NCBI GenBank assembly: GCA_018067045.1
Contig: JAGPVL010000033.1
Coordinates: 154,877-218,876, forward strand
Length of the DNA stretch: 64,000 bases
Source: Gammaproteobacteria bacterium
Lineage (GTDB): Bacteria; Pseudomonadota; Gammaproteobacteria; Pseudomonadales; Alcanivoracaceae
Reading direction: 5' to 3'
Made by a program: the position numbers and the translations under genes. The notes under the pieces were generated by a model. That model saw nothing but the letters and a program-made list of their open reading frames with translations, made no database searches and was not told the origin of the DNA. Shown here one piece after another: positions 43,470 through 52,421 of this stretch. Numbering within the stretch: position 1 is the stretch's first letter; every line of letters starts with the position of its first letter.

Positions 43470-45532
43470 TGACTGCAGTCTTTTACGTTGTGAAAGCAAC
43501 GTCAGTACTCAGAGTGCTTGGTTTTGTGCTTCTGACCCCTTCCTTATTTGGTACATTGTATTCTCTATTGCGTTCGGCGCGGTGCGTCAAACCGTGTGCT
43601 TTCCGTATGCTGGTGGTTGCGGTCACACTGTCGGCAGCGTCCGTAAGCTCGTCGGCGTGGAGTAAGTCTGCATCGACGGAGCATCGCATCGATAGACCTC
43701 ACGTTGTTGAGGATCCGATCTACGGTGAAATTCTGTTTGAGTACTACCAAAAACGTTACTTCGCAGCGATGACCAACATTTTGATTGGTTTGGAGACGGG
43801 CGGCTTGCCGACACAGCGTGAGCGTGCACGCGTTTTGCTGGGCGCCTTATATGCTACATATGGCATGCCGCGCGAGGCAGAGGCATTGTTTAATGAGCTG
43901 CTCCAAGGCGCGGTGGACCCTGACTTGGCGACGCGCGTATGGATTCATCTGTCGAATTTGTATTATCAGCAGCAGCGCTACCAGAAGGCGTTAGATACGC
44001 TTAATGCACATGTGGCCAATGGCAAAGACGTGCCGAAGGATTTGCGGCAAAACTATTATGCATTGCGTACGCGTATCCTAATGAAGCTGGGCCGATATGA
44101 AGATACCGGCGCGGCTTTGGATGGTCTGAAAGACGCCAGCACGCTCAGTGGCTACTTACGCTATAACCTTGCTGTAAGTCGAATTAATATTGGCCAAGGT
44201 GAAGAGGGCGAAGCGCTGTTATGGCAGCTGGTAAACCTTGAGCCAGGCGATGAAGAAGTGAATTCGCTTAAGGACAAATCCATTCTGGCGCTGGGTGTTT
44301 ATTACTTACGTAGTAATAATCCTCGTCAAGCGCAGCATGTTTTGGGGTCTGCTCGTTTGGACGGCCCGTTTAGTGAAACAGGCTTGCTGTTACATGCACG
44401 AGCGTGGCTGGCAACGCAAGAGCCTCTAAAGGCAATCGGTTCGTTGGAGCAGTTGAGTCGGCGCAGTATGCAGTACGAAGAGGCGCAGGAAGCGGCGATT
44501 GCATTGCCGTTTTTATACGCCCAGCTAGGCGATTTCGGTAAGGCGCAAAGCGGCTACCGCAACTCCATTCGTGCTTACACGGATCACTATCGTTATCTTT
44601 CAGCCTTGGAAGAAAAAATTCGCAGTGGTGCTTGGTTCGCAGAGCTTGCGCAGGAGCCGTCTTGGTCTACCGCGATGGACCCGTTGCCGGCGTTTGAGCC
44701 AAAACGTGTTGAAAGCTTCGCCACGTTCCAGCATCTATTTACGAAAAATGTTTTTCATACTCGGTGGTTGGATTATCACGAGCAGTGGCGTCAGATCCGG
44801 CTGCTCGAGCAGTGGCAGCAACGCTTGCCAGCAATGGATGAGTTGCTTGCTGCGCATATTAGTAAACACCGCGAGCAAACGCCGGAAGCTTTGGCGTTGT
44901 TGGGAAAGACGGACTTGGCACAGCTGCCTGAGCGAATTGTGAATATGACGCGCCGTTACACGGATGCGGTGACGCACGAAAATAACACCGAGTTCGCAAC
45001 GGTAGACCAAGCACGGTTACTGGCGGGGCTGGAGAAAGCGCAAGACAATGCGCAGCGATGGCGCGATAAGGTGTCGCCGGAGCAACAAGAAAAACTCAAC
45101 TTTTACGAACGTGTACTGCAGTGGGATATTGCAGAGAATATTGTTCCTCTGCAATGGCAGCGTAAAAGAGAGTTGTTGCGTCTGGGGCGCTTGTCTGAGC
45201 AGTCAGCGGACTTGTATCGCCGAGTCGAATGGGCCGCCAAAGGTGATCTTAATCGGATCACGTTGCTCGGTCGCCAACTTGCGGGGATGCATAATGAAGT
45301 CGTGGCGCTGGAAGCGCGTGGTTATGATCTTCTTAGTCGGCAACAGCACGATATTGAGCGCTTGGCTCTCGATCAGGTTGAGTTTACCCGCACACGTTTG
45401 CGCGCCTTTACGGCAGAGTGTTGGGCTGCGCTGGCCGATCTTCAGCATAGAGCGTTGCGCGAGAAATATAAGGGGGTCGATGCGCCGCCACCTGTTGAGT
45501 CGCTCGACGAGCACCTAGAAAGCACTGATTAA
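43469..45532 (+). CDS. Exported TPR-repeat protein
   Basis: A 687-residue protein whose ATG shares its A with the previous stop (TAATG). The N-terminus has a hydrophobic segment around residues 45-62 (AFRMLVVAVTLSAASVSSSAWS) preceded by a polar/hydrophobic lead, so the true start may be internal. TPR-like helical repeats occupy about 75-420 (YFAAMTNILIGLETGGLPTQRERARVLLGALYATYGMPREAEALFNELL is the first). The C-terminal third is long helical, coiled-coil-like sequence with many Gln, Arg and Glu. Likely a periplasmic scaffold. It is convergent with apbE. It may belong with the 42957 gene and the two beta-barrels further down as an envelope complex. Confidence 0.72.
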   Translation: MTAVFYVVKATSVLRVLGFVLLTPSLFGTLYSLLRSARCVKPCAFRMLVVAVTLSAASVSSSAWSKSASTEHRIDRPHVVEDPIYGEILFEYYQKRYFAAMTNILIGLETGGLPTQRERARVLLGALYATYGMPREAEALFNELLQGAVDPDLATRVWIHLSNLYYQQQRYQKALDTLNAHVANGKDVPKDLRQNYYALRTRILMKLGRYEDTGAALDGLKDASTLSGYLRYNLAVSRINIGQGEEGEALLWQLVNLEPGDEEVNSLKDKSILALGVYYLRSNNPRQAQHVLGSARLDGPFSETGLLLHARAWLATQEPLKAIGSLEQLSRRSMQYEEAQEAAIALPFLYAQLGDFGKAQSGYRNSIRAYTDHYRYLSALEEKIRSGAWFAELAQEPSWSTAMDPLPAFEPKRVESFATFQHLFTKNVFHTRWLDYHEQWRQIRLLEQWQQRLPAMDELLAAHISKHREQTPEALALLGKTDLAQLPERIVNMTRRYTDAVTHENNTEFATVDQARLLAGLEKAQDNAQRWRDKVSPEQQEKLNFYERVLQWDIAENIVPLQWQRKRELLRLGRLSEQSADLYRRVEWAAKGDLNRITLLGRQLAGMHNEVVALEARGYDLLSRQQHDIERLALDQVEFTRTRLRAFTAECWAALADLQHRALREKYKGVDAPPPVESLDEHLESTD

Positions 45533-45569
45533 AAGTGTTTGCGAGAGCGTGGGCTTTCACCTAGTTCGA

Positions 45570-46574
45570 CTAATTTGGTGCGGCTAGGTCATCCGAATAC
45601 AGAACATCTCCTTCTGGCGTAATCAAAATTGCAGACACGCCTTCCAATCGATTAATCATCTCTAGTCCTTTTTCGGGGCCCATTACGAAGACGCTCGTGG
45701 ATAGAGCGTCGGCGTCTATGCCTTTTTCGGCGAGCACTGTGACGCTAACGAGGGAAGATGACGAACGACCTGTGCTGGGATTAAGGATGTGATGAACACG
45801 CTCTCCGTCGCGCATAAAATAGCGTTCGTAATCACCGGAAGTTGAAATGGCGATGTCGCTGACAGGGAGGGTTAGCGCGACCGCTTTGTCGTCACGGGGA
45901 TGGCGGATGCCAACTTGCCAAGGGCGACCATTGCGATCGCCGAGAACGTAGCTGTCGCCGCCTAAACCGATATACGCGTGTTTAATGGAAAAGCTTTTTA
46001 GCAGCGCGATGGCTTGGTCAATGGCATAGCCTTTGGCGATACCGCCTAAGTCGATGCGCGTGGCCGCGTCGCTAAACGTTACGCCTGAAGCGCTTACGCG
46101 AACGCGATTTAAGCCGATGGCGGGGGCAACGCTTTCGAGTGTGGCGTCATCAGGTTGTGTGCCCTCGCGGTAGTTATATAAATGACCGGCACTGGCGAAG
46201 GTGATGTCGAACGCCCCGTTAGTTTTTTCAAAATACCAACGACTACGTTGCAGTAAATTTTCAAATTCCGTTGAAATCGCAACGCTTTTTTGTGCCGCGT
46301 TTGCATTAACGAGGGCTAGTTCGCTGCCAGCAATCCATGGCGACAACAGCTGATTGAGTCGTTCAAATTCGTCGTGCACGGCACGGACGGCAGGGTGGTT
46401 GATTGCGTTGTCGTCTTTACCGTTACTGCGTTGGTGAGGTTCTAGCCAAAGTTCTACGGTTGCACGGGTGCCCATGACATCCCACTCAGCTTGCAACCAC
46501 TGCGCATAACCACATGAGGTGTATAGCAGTAGAAGCAAGCTTAGGGCGACCTTTTCGAGGGTGAAGGTTCTCAC
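45570..46574 (-). CDS. apbE: FAD:protein FMN transferase
   Basis: ApbE attaches FMN covalently to threonine residues of exported redox proteins, using FAD. The 334-residue protein has an N-terminal export signal (about residues 8-24), a weak lipobox-like SCG that may or may not be lipidated, and core motifs WDVMGTRATVELW, RIDLGGIAKGYAID near 169, IGLGGDSYVLG and HHILNPSTGRSSSSLVSVTVLA near 262. It lies five bases after the DUF1501-like gene and closes the minus-strand cytochrome operon. I did not find a clear flavinylation motif (DxxSGATxT) in the window's other exported proteins, so its target may lie elsewhere. Confidence 0.93.
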   Translation of the reverse strand: MRTFTLEKVALSLLLLLYTSCGYAQWLQAEWDVMGTRATVELWLEPHQRSNGKDDNAINHPAVRAVHDEFERLNQLLSPWIAGSELALVNANAAQKSVAISTEFENLLQRSRWYFEKTNGAFDITFASAGHLYNYREGTQPDDATLESVAPAIGLNRVRVSASGVTFSDAATRIDLGGIAKGYAIDQAIALLKSFSIKHAYIGLGGDSYVLGDRNGRPWQVGIRHPRDDKAVALTLPVSDIAISTSGDYERYFMRDGERVHHILNPSTGRSSSSLVSVTVLAEKGIDADALSTSVFVMGPEKGLEMINRLEGVSAILITPEGDVLYSDDLAAPN

Positions 46575-46579
46575 CCTGG

Positions 46580-48175
46580 TCAGATTGTTCCGTCGACGAT
46601 GCTGTTAAACGCCGTGAGGCGTGATTGGCTGGTGGCGTTGCCTAGGCTGTGATTGGGGAAGCGATTTGCTGCGCCAAATTGCCCGGCCTCGTTATGCAGT
46701 GCCATATAGTTCAACAGTACCGTTTCGACCAGCAAGTTGACGTTATTTGCCGCTGGTGTTGCTGCGGTTTCTACGTCTGCGCTAGGGCGCATCCAGCCAA
46801 TTTGTTGGTGTTGTGCTTGTTGTTCAGGGGTGCCACCGAGTAGCGTTGGGGCGCCGCCTGGATTAAAGACCAGCGAGAAGGACGCGGCTGTGGATGAGTT
46901 GTCGCCGGTCCATTCGCCTTTACCGCCGCCATCAACGGAATCATCGATACGACCGTTACTGGCAACGGAGCCGTCACTGAAAACATAAATCATTAATGGC
47001 GTATTTTTTAGGCGCGCATATTCTAGGCAGGCGCCAATGCAGCGCCCAGCGCGCATGTCACGGCGTTCGCCGGTGCCGCGTTCGCCAGTGTGATAATCAA
47101 AACCGCCCATCGTGATGCAGCCCGCGCCAGCGTAGCCGTTTAGAACGAGTTTCATGATTGAAGCGGTTTTGCGGAATTCACGGTCGCCATCAAATTCTGC
47201 TTGGCTGAAGATGCCACCATCGCCGACGATGGTAATGCCGTCTGTATCGGTGCCTTCAACATTGAGTGCACTTGGGTCACCGTAACGATCGGTAATATCG
47301 GCGGCTTCGATGTAGCCGCATTCGATTAAGTCTTTGACCACGTCTTCAGCGCCAACATCCAGTCCTGTTTCGGCATTGGCTAATTTCTTCTCACTAATGC
47401 GCGCCATGGATTCCATTACGGCAACAGCATCGGAGCTGTCGAGTAAGCCGACTAACTTACCGGTGTTGACCAGCCCAGTAACATCGCTTGGGCTGTCGAC
47501 TTTAGTTGGACGCTTGCCGCTATTAATCATGTTGGCTGGCGACATGGAATTACCACCGGAGATGGATGTTTGTGATCCGATCAAACTAAGGAGTTCGCCA
47601 TCCGCGCCCGCTTTAAAAATACCGTAGAGCGGATTGTGCGGATTATTACCGGTGTCATTTTCCGAGCGTGCCGGAATCACAAAACCGTTAGTGAGACCGC
47701 GCGTTGTGGCCGATGTTTTGTCCAGCATGCCAAGCAGCATGGCCGAACTAGAATGGAAAGCGAGACCAAATTGGCGATCAACAAAGCCGCCGCCGGCACT
47801 CGGTACCATATTGCCGGGTAGGCCAAGCTTGGAATAGCCAGCAGTGGACAGAAATTCTTCCTGACCACCTTGGCCGCCAACCAGTACATTGGAGCCAGAA
47901 ATATTGGCACCACCGGCGAGGTCGAAACAGATAAACGGAATTTTCCCTGCCCCGGCAACGTTGATGCCGCAGCCTGCTTTGAGCGAATCCAAGTCTGAGG
48001 ATAACGCCGCGTAAGCGGAGCGTGGACTGCCAAACAAACTCATGACACCCAAAGAGCTGACCACGCCAGCGCCTTGCATCATGCCGCGCGCAACAAATTC
48101 TCTGCGCGTCATAGGCTTTTCGTGATCGAGTGCCGTGAGTGGCGCGTTAACGGGTAGAGCGACTTTCTTAGCCAT
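46580..48175 (-). CDS. Tat-exported DUF1501-like protein
   Basis: A 531-residue protein with a twin-arginine signal near residues 22-50 (MTRREFVARGMMQGAGVVSSLGVMSLFG), then a large domain with FICFDLAGGANISGSN and LKNTPLMIYVFSDGSVASNG. DUF1501/DUF1552 proteins of this kind are encoded beside DUF1592/1588-type cytochromes in planctomycetes and some proteobacteria. The FDLAGGAN strand and the GGFDYHTGERGTGERRDMRAG segment suggest a sulfatase/phosphatase-related fold, but no confirmed catalytic residue is identifiable. The ATG at 48175 has AAGGAG five bases upstream; a GTG two codons earlier is ignored. It follows the LamG gene by nine bases. Function unknown. Confidence 0.7.
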   Translation of the reverse strand: MAKKVALPVNAPLTALDHEKPMTRREFVARGMMQGAGVVSSLGVMSLFGSPRSAYAALSSDLDSLKAGCGINVAGAGKIPFICFDLAGGANISGSNVLVGGQGGQEEFLSTAGYSKLGLPGNMVPSAGGGFVDRQFGLAFHSSSAMLLGMLDKTSATTRGLTNGFVIPARSENDTGNNPHNPLYGIFKAGADGELLSLIGSQTSISGGNSMSPANMINSGKRPTKVDSPSDVTGLVNTGKLVGLLDSSDAVAVMESMARISEKKLANAETGLDVGAEDVVKDLIECGYIEAADITDRYGDPSALNVEGTDTDGITIVGDGGIFSQAEFDGDREFRKTASIMKLVLNGYAGAGCITMGGFDYHTGERGTGERRDMRAGRCIGACLEYARLKNTPLMIYVFSDGSVASNGRIDDSVDGGGKGEWTGDNSSTAASFSLVFNPGGAPTLLGGTPEQQAQHQQIGWMRPSADVETAATPAANNVNLLVETVLLNYMALHNEAGQFGAANRFPNHSLGNATSQSRLTAFNSIVDGTI

Positions 48176-48184
48176 GATCACTCC

Positions 48185-50704
48185 TTATTGAATTAGCATC
48201 GTTGCGCTGCCAAGTGCGGCAGCGCAAGCGGCTTTGGTGGCGACGGCGGTGCGGTCGGCGTCACAGGCGCCGCCACAACGGGCGAGTCCAGCAGGCGTAG
48301 GGCGGCCACTGGGTGAGGCAGAGCACGCAGCGCTACCACTGGTATCAGAGAGTAATAACGTTTCCAGTTCGCAGGTGACCGCATTGTTGCTGGTCTGGAA
48401 TTCAAGATTATTGCCGACAAAATTATTGACCAACGGCGCGATAACGATCGTGCGCCAATCTGCATCGGAAATGCTATTGGCATTGGTGTTGTAATTGAGG
48501 CCAGCAAAGAAAGTGGGCACTTGTGGTGAGGCGGAAATTTCTGCCTCTACTAGTGCGTTGCAATACTCAATCGAAAGTTGGGCTATCGCAATTTGGTGTG
48601 CGGTTAGGAAACCATCAATCGCACTGCCCACTGGAAGTTGTTTGCGAATGGAGGTGTAAGTGTTTGGCACATCACCGAACGTTTGTGGCACGCCGGTTAA
48701 GGCGCTCATGCTGGCGTTAATTTCGTCAAAGGTGCGAACACCAATGTCTGCTTGAGTGGCATCGGGTGATAGCGTAAACGGCAGCGGTGTCGGTTCGGTA
48801 TAGGCGCGAGATCGGTCGCCTATTCGTGCGAACGTGAGGAAAAACTCGTCTTGCTGCTCGCCAAGATCAACGGCAACCAAGGTGCCGAGACGTGAGATGG
48901 CTTGTCCCGTTGGTTGGTAACCGACGCCGCCCATCGTTGTGTTGAGCGTTGCCCAGCTTTGTCCAACGCTGGCTTCCGCACCATTAATGCCGAGTCGCAT
49001 ACCCTCGAGATCGAACTCGATTGGTGCCGCATCGTCGTCAAGATCAATAAAGAATGGTTCGGCAAACAAATAAGCGTAGTTGTCGAAGCGCGATACTTGG
49101 AAGCCGATGTAGGCATTGTCTTCGTCAATTAAATCGGAGATGCCGAATAACAAGAAGCGGCGCTCGCCAACACCGGCGGAGAAGTTTTGGTTAACTTGCG
49201 GGGCGGTTAAGGCGCGATTGTGGATGGCAACGAATCGTATCACGCCTTGCCATAACCGATCGCTAGAGGCTTCGTTGCCAAGTACTAACGCATACGTATT
49301 GTTCCAACTATTGAGCGCGTCCGGCGTAGTCATATCGATCGCGCCGGTATCGACGCCATTAACGTAAATACGCCGACCGTCAATCACGTCGTACGTTATC
49401 ACTACGTGTTGCAGCGAAGCTTGTAGTGTTTCGTCGGCAGTATCTAATGCGGGGGTGCCGTTCAGGCTGGTGCCGTTATGGCGAAGGGCAAAGCTGTAAC
49501 GGCTATCCGATTGGGCAAGAGTGAAATTGCGATTTTCAGTGCCAGCGGAATAGCTGACGATATTGGCCATATCTTGAGCGGCAGTAGCCGGAACAATCCA
49601 CGCTTCAATGCTGAATGCGCCGCTGGCTTGGATTAATTCGGACAACTTACTGCTGGCGTCAGTGGTGCCTTGCGCCTTGCCGTCATTAATACGAATGCCC
49701 CAGCCACCGACCCACTCAACATCGCCGATGAGGTTCAAATTTAACGTAGGTTCAATGCCGCTGGTATCCAGCGCGACAGTGTCAGCGCCAGTGCGAAATT
49801 CGTAACGGGCAATCACGTTGGTGTCGAAGCGTCCACCAGACGCGGCGAGCGTGCCGTCGGCAATAACCAGCGCATTACTAAGATGTAGATCGTTAGGCGG
49901 ACTGGTTGGCGTGATGGCGTTGGCCATGGCAGCGATGGCTGCAGACAGCGTGGCCGCATCATCATCGCAAACATCAGTCCAGCAATTGTGGTTATCGTTG
50001 GCGAGGCGTTGTACCACGCGTGAATTGGACGGCACATTTAAATTCATGACGCCTTGTGCCGCAGCATAGGCGGTATCAATGTCGTCGTGGGCAAAGTAAG
50101 GCGTTACCGCGGTGGCAGAGCCTGGCTCATGGCACTCAACACAGAAGTTCCGATAGATCGGGTAGACCTGCGAGGCGAACTCGGCGGGCGGGCTGGTCGG
50201 ATAATAACGGCTCTCTCCGGGCGTGCGCACGGGGGGCGCTTGGAAATCGACATCTGCGGCATTGCCGCCGATGCTTGCATTAGCCCAGTTAGTAATCCAG
50301 CTGGTGATGAGCACGGCGCACTCGTTGTCGGTATCAAGCCAGCAGTTGTGACCGCCGGCGACCTTGCTGACCATTTCAGAGTTGCCGGGCGTGGTTAAGT
50401 TGACCACCGTATTGGCCGCGTTGTAGGCAAGGTTGATGTCGTCGTTGCGCACAAACGCTGGCGCTTGCGCGCCCTGAACGTGACATTCTCCACAGCGATC
50501 GGTGCGCGATAAGTTATCCCAGACGTTGAGCTTAAACGCCGCGACATCGGCGGTGCGGGAAACCGGGCCATTGTAGCTCCCGCCGCCTCCGCCGCTTGAA
50601 GGGATATTGCTGCTGACATCTGCGCCGCTGCTGCTGCCGCCACATCCACTGAGTGCAATGATCGGCAATAATAGTAAGGCGTAACGGGTGGCGTTCTTAT
50701 TCAT
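48185..50704 (-). CDS. Di-haem LamG-domain lipoprotein
   Basis: An 839-residue outer-envelope lipoprotein with lipobox ALSGC (Cys21) and a Gly/Ser linker. Two CxxCH haem motifs (CGECH at 71-75, CVECH at 188-192) each sit in a repeat of about 110 residues that ends with NCW, so this cytochrome part is duplicated. A LamG/concanavalin-like domain follows (about 290-510: RIYVNGVDTGAIDMTTP and the usual strands), then a long C-terminal region with a Cys-rich end. It might bind a glycan or another envelope polymer while passing electrons. It sits 11 bp after the DUF1588-like gene and nine bp before the DUF1501-like gene. Not assigned to a named family. Confidence 0.75.
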   Translation of the reverse strand: MNKNATRYALLLLPIIALSGCGGSSSGADVSSNIPSSGGGGGSYNGPVSRTADVAAFKLNVWDNLSRTDRCGECHVQGAQAPAFVRNDDINLAYNAANTVVNLTTPGNSEMVSKVAGGHNCWLDTDNECAVLITSWITNWANASIGGNAADVDFQAPPVRTPGESRYYPTSPPAEFASQVYPIYRNFCVECHEPGSATAVTPYFAHDDIDTAYAAAQGVMNLNVPSNSRVVQRLANDNHNCWTDVCDDDAATLSAAIAAMANAITPTSPPNDLHLSNALVIADGTLAASGGRFDTNVIARYEFRTGADTVALDTSGIEPTLNLNLIGDVEWVGGWGIRINDGKAQGTTDASSKLSELIQASGAFSIEAWIVPATAAQDMANIVSYSAGTENRNFTLAQSDSRYSFALRHNGTSLNGTPALDTADETLQASLQHVVITYDVIDGRRIYVNGVDTGAIDMTTPDALNSWNNTYALVLGNEASSDRLWQGVIRFVAIHNRALTAPQVNQNFSAGVGERRFLLFGISDLIDEDNAYIGFQVSRFDNYAYLFAEPFFIDLDDDAAPIEFDLEGMRLGINGAEASVGQSWATLNTTMGGVGYQPTGQAISRLGTLVAVDLGEQQDEFFLTFARIGDRSRAYTEPTPLPFTLSPDATQADIGVRTFDEINASMSALTGVPQTFGDVPNTYTSIRKQLPVGSAIDGFLTAHQIAIAQLSIEYCNALVEAEISASPQVPTFFAGLNYNTNANSISDADWRTIVIAPLVNNFVGNNLEFQTSNNAVTCELETLLLSDTSGSAACSASPSGRPTPAGLARCGGACDADRTAVATKAACAAALGSATMLIQ

Positions 50705-50715
50705 GCGCGTTCTCC

Positions 50716-51906
50716 CTATTCGCCGGAGCAGTAGACGGCGGCATCGGCGAAAAGATCGCGCATGCGATAGCCGTTACCGACAAAGCTACTGGTCATATTG
50801 TTGACGGTTGTCACGTCAGCACTGGAGTGCGGCGTGCGCAAGCAAACGGTTTTGAAAACTTTTTGTGCTTGGCAAGATGCAAAGGCATCGCTGTTGGCGA
50901 GTTCTTGGCCCATGGATTTTGCGCCATTTCCGCTGCCTGAGCCTGCTCCCCAGCCGAGGTTTTCGTTGGGACCGCTCCGCCAATAATTATCCCAGCTATC
51001 ATCAGGGGTGATAAATCCGTGCGGGAAGTTGTTTTCGTTAATTAAATATTTTCCCTGTACTGCGCCGTCGGTATAAATAATTTCGCCACCGTCCTCGCCT
51101 TCTTCGCCGCTCCAATCGTAGTAGGCAAACGCTTGAGCAAGTGGGTCCATGCCGCTGTGGCAGCCAATGCAGCTATTGAGATAAATACGGCTGTCGCCGC
51201 CCGGGCTACGACTGATGTCTTGGCGGATCCGATCAGAGGGGCGGGTCGTGTCTTTGACCTGTTCTAGATCGCGACACATGTGGTTGACGAGTGTGAATCG
51301 AAACATCGCGCGATTCGTGCCGCCAACAAAAAAGGCTTTGGCCGCGGCGCGGCTTGTCATGACGCCGGCAGTGGCTCCGGCAGGTAGCGCGTAAACAGAT
51401 GACTGAGGCTGTGCAACGAGAACGTCTTTTAATGGCACGGCTTGCTGCTCAAGTTGTTCATAGTGATTGTTGTTGCTGCCGCTCGGCGTTGTAATGGTGT
51501 AGCTGCCAGGCAGGGCGCCGATTCTACTTTGGTCGGCATAATAAATAATGTCTTCGAATAACACGCCACGAAAATCGGCGTCGTCTAGCGTTAGGCCGAT
51601 CACCGTTGCGGTATAGTCGTTAAGCGGTGCAAACACATCGCTGGCTTCGTTGGTCCACGGGGTCGCCATGTTTTTGAGCGTGACGTTATAAAAGCCATCC
51701 TGCTCCATGGCCAGCAACGCGGCATTACGCTCTTGTCCACCGCTGACCAAGCCTTCAAGTGTGTCGAGCATTGTGACGGACGGTGGCGTGCCAACGAGTC
51801 GGTCATAGATCCGTTTTGCTTTGTCGCGATCATTTGCTATTGCATTGCTGCACAGCATTAATGCGCTAGCGGTGAAGGCGATCCCTGTGAGCGTTGTACG
51901 GTCCAT
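50716..51906 (-). CDS. DUF1588-like mono-haem exported protein
   Basis: A 396-residue exported protein. The signal peptide ends near residue 25 (CSNAIAND). A single haem motif CIGCH at 246-250 is followed by SGMDPLAQAFAYYDW, the CxxCHxxMDP pattern of DUF1588/DUF1585-type proteins, preceded by RSPGGDSRIYLNSCI. The N-terminal helical part resembles the DUF1592 side of those planctomycete-type cytochromes but is much shorter. It is the first gene of the minus-strand unit and diverges from the HzsA-like gene across a region with two inverted repeats. Probable role: electron carrier or oxidoreductase subunit; substrate unknown. Confidence 0.7.
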   Translation of the reverse strand: MDRTTLTGIAFTASALMLCSNAIANDRDKAKRIYDRLVGTPPSVTMLDTLEGLVSGGQERNAALLAMEQDGFYNVTLKNMATPWTNEASDVFAPLNDYTATVIGLTLDDADFRGVLFEDIIYYADQSRIGALPGSYTITTPSGSNNNHYEQLEQQAVPLKDVLVAQPQSSVYALPAGATAGVMTSRAAAKAFFVGGTNRAMFRFTLVNHMCRDLEQVKDTTRPSDRIRQDISRSPGGDSRIYLNSCIGCHSGMDPLAQAFAYYDWSGEEGEDGGEIIYTDGAVQGKYLINENNFPHGFITPDDSWDNYWRSGPNENLGWGAGSGSGNGAKSMGQELANSDAFASCQAQKVFKTVCLRTPHSSADVTTVNNMTSSFVGNGYRMRDLFADAAVYCSGE

Positions 51907-51956
51907 CTTTAACCCCGGAATTCTTTATTGGGTGGCGGGCTGCAGTGCTAGCGATA

Positions 51957-51992
51957 CTTGGTATTAGGTACTTGTAAATACCTAATGCCAAG
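51957..51992. repeat. 14-bp inverted repeat upstream of the DUF1588-like gene
   Basis: CTTGGTATTAGGTA (51957-51970) pairs with 51979-51992 over an 8-base loop, with a single wobble pair. Six Ts (52001-52006) follow on the plus strand about eight bases on, so it could terminate rightward read-through or act as an operator. Confidence 0.6.
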
Positions 51993-52180
51993 TGGTGGTT
52001 CTTTTTTCGGCTAGCCTTGGCCGTCATCACATGGTTATTTGGCTCGCGCCATTTAGTCGTTTAGTCGTTGTTTCGCTTTTTGCTACGCCGTCACTTAGCT
52101 TGTATGACGTTGATGGCGTAACGTCTATGACATAATTCCTACGACATAACTTTTCGATTACCCATGTTACTGCAATATTG

Positions 52181-52200
52181 TTGCCATCAAAGGATGGCAA
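52181..52200. promoter_or_regulatory. Candidate operator TTGCCATC-N4-GATGGCAA
   Basis: A perfect 8+8 palindrome with a 4-bp centre between two divergent units, about 220 bp before the HzsA-like start. Size and symmetry suit a dimeric repressor; the factor is unknown. Confidence 0.5.
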
Positions 52201-52421
52201 ATAGCATCACTAATACTAACGACAAATAGGTAATGCAATAAGTGTGCTTGATTTTTACCGCGCTGGCTGTGCGGTATAACTCAGAATAAGTTGTTAGGCT
52301 GCATGATAATTGCAGTATGTCTATTTCCTTACCCACGCGCTGGGGCGCAATGGCCAGCTTCCGCTTTGGTCGGTCGCAGCTTCAGGGCTACAGTGACAGT
52401 CATTTAAGAGTATTAGGTGTC

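Larger units (their letters stand above)
51907..52421. promoter_or_regulatory. Divergent control region of the cytochrome cluster
   Basis: 515 bp with no gene called. It contains a 14-bp inverted repeat (51957-51992) with one G/T pair, followed by a T-rich tract at about 52000-52006, and a perfect TTGCCATC-AAAG-GATGGCAA repeat at 52181-52200. A short TTTAGTCG direct repeat lies near 52051-52066. No complete sigma-70 promoter was recognised. Confidence 0.55.

Noticed and set aside
52317..52421. 35-residue N-terminal extension of the HzsA-like protein
   Set aside because: A lipoprotein signal must be near the N-terminus; the extension would bury it, so a later ATG is chosen.
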